A stretch of DNA of 8,227 bases from Gammaproteobacteria bacterium (GTDB lineage Bacteria; Pseudomonadota; Gammaproteobacteria; Pseudomonadales; Halieaceae): contig PDSN01000118.1 of the NCBI GenBank assembly GCA_002748505.1, positions 1-8,227 on the forward strand. The letters are read 5' to 3'. Both the position numbers and the translations under genes were made by a program. Position 1 is the first letter of the stretch. Every line of letters starts with the position of its first letter. The notes below the pieces were generated by a model. The model was not told the origin of the DNA, did not search any database, and worked only from the letters and a program-made list of their open reading frames with translations. This document shows positions 5,964 through 8,227 of this stretch, in pieces.

Positions 5964-7913
5964 TTAATGATCTGTCGCGGGATCGGCGACCGGCTCAGAA
6001 GGCTTGTCGTCACCGCTGGCCTCAGGCTTTACGGCTTCCTCTTCATTAGAACCGGCACCGGCGCCACCGCCACTGTCTTTACTGTCGTCATCGTTCCAAC
6101 CGGCGGGCGCGCCGGGTTCACGACCTTCCATAATCGCGTCAATCTGCTCGGTGTCGATGGTTTCGTACTGCATCAAGGCGTCGGCCATGGCGTCCAGCTT
6201 GTCCCTGTTTTCGTGCAGAATCTTTTCGGCGATGTCATAGCACTCATCGATAATACGGCGCACTTCGTCATCGATCTGACGGGCGGTTTCATCGGATATG
6301 CCCTTGTGGGTCTGCGCCGCTGTGCGCCCCAAAAACACCTCTTCACCGCCTTCGTCGTACATCAGCGGCCCCATCTTTTCAGACAGGCCCCACTGGGTCA
6401 CCATTTTGCGGGCGATTTCTGTGGCGCGCTGGATATCGTTAGACGCACCCGTGGTAATGCCATCGGGCCCCAAGGTCATTTCCTCGGCAATACGACCGCC
6501 GAACAAACTGCAAATCTGGCTGATAATATGGCGTCGACTGTGGCTGTAACGGTCTTCCTCGGGCAGGAACATGGTCACGCCCAGGGCGCGACCGCGGGGA
6601 ATAATGCTGACTTTGTAGACGGGGTCGTGTTCGGGCATCAGCCGCCCCACAATAGCGTGACCGGCCTCGTGATAGGCAGTGTTGCGCTTTTCGTCCTCAG
6701 ACATCACCATCGTTTTGCGCTCGGCACCCATCATGATTTTATCTTTGGCCTGCTCAAACTGGGCCATGCCGACCGTGCGCACATTGGCGCGCGCTGCAAA
6801 CAGCGCCGCTTCGTTCACCAGATTGGCCAGGTCAGCACCGGAGAAGCCGGGCGTGCCGCGGGCAATTTTTGCGGGCTCGACATCTTCGGATAAGGGCACT
6901 TTGCGCATATGCACTTTCAAAATCTGCTCGCGACCGCGAATATCCGGCAGGCCGACCACCACCTGACGATCAAAGCGGCCAGGGCGCAGTAATGCGGGGT
7001 CAAGCACATCGGGGCGGTTGGTGGCGGCGATCACAATGACACCGTCGTTCACTTCAAAACCGTCCATCTCCACCAGCAACTGGTTCAGGGTCTGCTCACG
7101 CTCGTCGTGACCACCGCCCAAACCCGCGCCGCGGTGGCGACCCACCGCGTCGATCTCGTCGATAAAGATAATACAGGGCGCCTGTTTTTTAGCCTGATCG
7201 AACATATCGCGCACGCGAGAGGCACCCACGCCCACAAACATTTCCACAAAATCCGAACCGGAGATGGAGAAAAACGGCACTTTGGCCTCACCTGCAATGG
7301 CTTTAGCCAGCAGCGTTTTACCGGTGCCGGGCTGCCCCACCATCAGTACACCGCGCGGAATCCGGCCACCGAGCTTTTGGAAACGCGAAGGGTCGCGCAG
7401 AAACTCCACCAGCTCCTGCACATCTTCTTTGGCCTCGTCGACGCCCGCCACATCCGCGAAAGTCGTGGAAATCTGATCTTCGCCCAGCAGACGCGCTTTG
7501 CTCTTGCCAAAACTCATCGGGCCGCCGCGACCGCCACCACCCTGCATCTGACGCATAAAGAACAGGAACACCGCGAGAATAATCAGAATCGGGAAGCTGG
7601 CCACCAAAAGCTGAGTCCACACACTTTGTGACTCGGGTTTACGACCCTCGATTGCCACCCTGTGCTCAAGCAGATCTCCCATCAGTTGAGGGTCTTCCAC
7701 CATGGGGCGGATCGTCTCGAAACGGCTGTTATCGCGACGCTCGCCGATAATGGTCAGCCCATCGACCACCACTTTGCTCACCCTGTCTTGCTGCACTTCC
7801 TGAATAAAATCAGAATAGCCGATGCGATCCGGCGGGGTTTGCACGGAAAAATTATTAAACACAGACAGCAGCACGGCGGCAATGACCACCCACAGCAACA
7901 GGTTTTTAACCAT
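5964..7913 (-). CDS. ftsH: ATP-dependent zinc metalloprotease FtsH
   Basis: FtsH is an inner-membrane AAA+ protease that degrades regulators such as sigma-32 and LpxC in E. coli, as well as damaged membrane proteins. The 649 residues contain TM1 (about 4-22), a periplasmic segment, TM2 (about 101-120), the glycine-rich linker (125-131), Walker A GQPGTGKT (193-200), pore loop MFVG (225-228), Walker B IIFIDE (248-253), the second region of homology with R310 and R313, the zinc site HEAGH (415-419) and the third zinc ligand D493 in TTGASND. The last 45 or so residues are an acidic Gly/Ser-rich tail. The family Walker A normally reads GPPGTGKT, so Q194 is unusual but not in a catalytic position. 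An in-frame TAA at 7922-7920 just upstream excludes a longer form. The ribosome site at this ATG is weak and close (AAGAGA, 2 nt). ftsH is the first gene of the operon visible here. Confidence 0.98.
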   Translation of the reverse strand: MVKNLLLWVVIAAVLLSVFNNFSVQTPPDRIGYSDFIQEVQQDRVSKVVVDGLTIIGERRDNSRFETIRPMVEDPQLMGDLLEHRVAIEGRKPESQSVWTQLLVASFPILIILAVFLFFMRQMQGGGGRGGPMSFGKSKARLLGEDQISTTFADVAGVDEAKEDVQELVEFLRDPSRFQKLGGRIPRGVLMVGQPGTGKTLLAKAIAGEAKVPFFSISGSDFVEMFVGVGASRVRDMFDQAKKQAPCIIFIDEIDAVGRHRGAGLGGGHDEREQTLNQLLVEMDGFEVNDGVIVIAATNRPDVLDPALLRPGRFDRQVVVGLPDIRGREQILKVHMRKVPLSEDVEPAKIARGTPGFSGADLANLVNEAALFAARANVRTVGMAQFEQAKDKIMMGAERKTMVMSEDEKRNTAYHEAGHAIVGRLMPEHDPVYKVSIIPRGRALGVTMFLPEEDRYSHSRRHIISQICSLFGGRIAEEMTLGPDGITTGASNDIQRATEIARKMVTQWGLSEKMGPLMYDEGGEEVFLGRTAAQTHKGISDETARQIDDEVRRIIDECYDIAEKILHENRDKLDAMADALMQYETIDTEQIDAIMEGREPGAPAGWNDDDSKDSGGGAGAGSNEEEAVKPEASGDDKPSEPVADPATDH

Positions 7914-7970
7914 AATCTCTTAGCTTCAGCCGACGCAACGCCGACCTCGCTCTCCTTTTCAAAATAACGA

Positions 7971-7999
7971 CCACCTAAGTGACCGGTGGCACGGGCCAC
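7971..7999 (-). other. Two mutually exclusive hairpins in the ftsH leader
   Basis: In the minus-strand RNA, GUGGC-CCGU-GCCAC (7999-7986) and CCACC-GGUCACUUA-GGUGG (7989-7971) are both possible 5-bp stems, and they share the bases 7986-7989, so only one can form at a time. They lie in the roughly 110-nt leader predicted from the sigma-32 promoter. A structural switch is possible, but neither hairpin overlaps the ftsH ribosome site. Confidence 0.3.
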
Positions 8000-8033
8000 A
8001 TTTCACAACACGGAAAAACGTCCAATGTACTAC

Positions 8034-8061
8034 AGTTGGGGCGTTCACACCATGTTTCAAG
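8034..8061 (-). promoter_or_regulatory. Heat-shock (sigma-32) promoter of ftsH
   Basis: On the minus strand CTTGAAA (8061-8055), preceded by TCACCCC, is followed after 13 nt by CCCCAACT (8041-8034). The E. coli sigma-32 consensus is CTTGAAA, 11-16 nt, CCCCATnT, so the -35 is exact and the -10 is close. Known biology agrees: ftsH is heat-inducible in E. coli and FtsH degrades sigma-32, giving feedback. The expected transcript start is near 8027, about 110 nt before the ftsH ATG. Confidence 0.75.
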
Positions 8062-8227
8062 GGGGTGAATAAAACGCCTTCGCTGTCATTCCTGGAGTAT
8101 CGTAAACCCCGCGATTTCTTTATCCGAATACTTATGCGCCAGATGCTTCGGCAAGGCCTAAGAGTCAGCTCCTCTAACCCGGATGCTTCACCAGTAAATG
8201 GAATTTTCGGGAATAAATGACAAAGAA
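8062..8227. other. Gene-free right edge upstream of ftsH
   Basis: No gene can be supported. The usual upstream partner of ftsH, rlmE/ftsJ, is not visible: minus-strand frames here are broken by stops and show no methyltransferase-like C-terminus. A plus-strand frame from GTG 8065 to TGA 8220 encodes 51 residues rich in Arg (for example FLEYRKPRDFF) but lacks a separate ribosome site and overlaps the ftsH promoter edge. GATGCTTC occurs twice, 40 bp apart (8142-8149 and 8182-8189). Confidence 0.4.

Noticed and set aside
5353..5967. 204-residue plus-strand frame opposite folP
   Set aside because: It is antisense to a clear dihydropteroate synthase with all motifs. It is a shadow of its codon pattern.
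5967..6893. 308-residue plus-strand frame opposite ftsH
   Set aside because: It is antisense to well-conserved FtsH domains and shows no domain of its own. It is a GC-rich shadow frame.
8065..8220. 51-residue plus-strand frame starting at GTG
   Set aside because: There is no separate ribosome site, the start abuts the sigma-32 -35 element, there is no recognisable domain, and the frame stays open upstream by chance. It is kept only as a remark.
1..8227. CRISPR array, integron attC sites, toxin-antitoxin or phage genes
   Set aside because: I looked for regularly spaced repeats, recombinase or phage motifs and small paired genes and found none.

Overview
The window looks like chromosomal DNA from a gammaproteobacterium, probably of the Pseudomonas/Cellvibrionales side of the class. 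On the minus strand it carries ftsH-folP-glmM-tpiA-secG-tRNA-Leu(GAG). As I remember it, this is the Pseudomonas-type order, with tpiA between glmM and secG. FtsH, GlmM, FolP and TpiA have all their signature motifs and look functional.

Layout from left to right. Positions 1-449 hold no gene I can support. They contain a short element (about 42-152) with imperfect terminal inverted repeats and three internal hairpins, then an AT-rich, hairpin-rich stretch that should carry the promoter of the next genes. Positions 450-2255 are a plus-strand pair with a 9-nt gap. The first gene resembles the PrnB/DUF1864 branch of the indoleamine-2,3-dioxygenase (IDO) fold superfamily, but at 222 residues it appears to lack the middle of the fold. 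The second is a kynureninase-like fold-type I PLP enzyme. Together they suggest cleavage of tryptophan or an indole/kynurenine-like compound. The pair converges on the minus-strand block, and a strong terminator at 2292-2320 ends the tRNA transcript. The rest (2326-7913) is the housekeeping operon: protein quality control (FtsH), folate synthesis (FolP), amino-sugar synthesis for the cell wall (GlmM), glycolysis (TpiA), protein export (SecG) and a leucine tRNA.

Regulation that can be read from the sequence: a very good match to a heat-shock sigma-32 promoter lies upstream of ftsH (8034-8061). A sigma-70-like promoter in the glmM-tpiA gap (3677-3705) could drive tpiA-secG-tRNA separately. The ftsH leader can form two mutually exclusive hairpins.

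The main point of interest is the plus-strand pair. The dioxygenase-like protein keeps its N-terminal half and a C-terminal segment that aligns with the heme-ligand His region of IDO, but roughly 130-160 residues between them seem to be missing in frame. It is either a recent in-frame deletion or a miniaturised member of the family. The pair also sits where many relatives have rimP-nusA-infB, so synteny is broken right after the tRNA.
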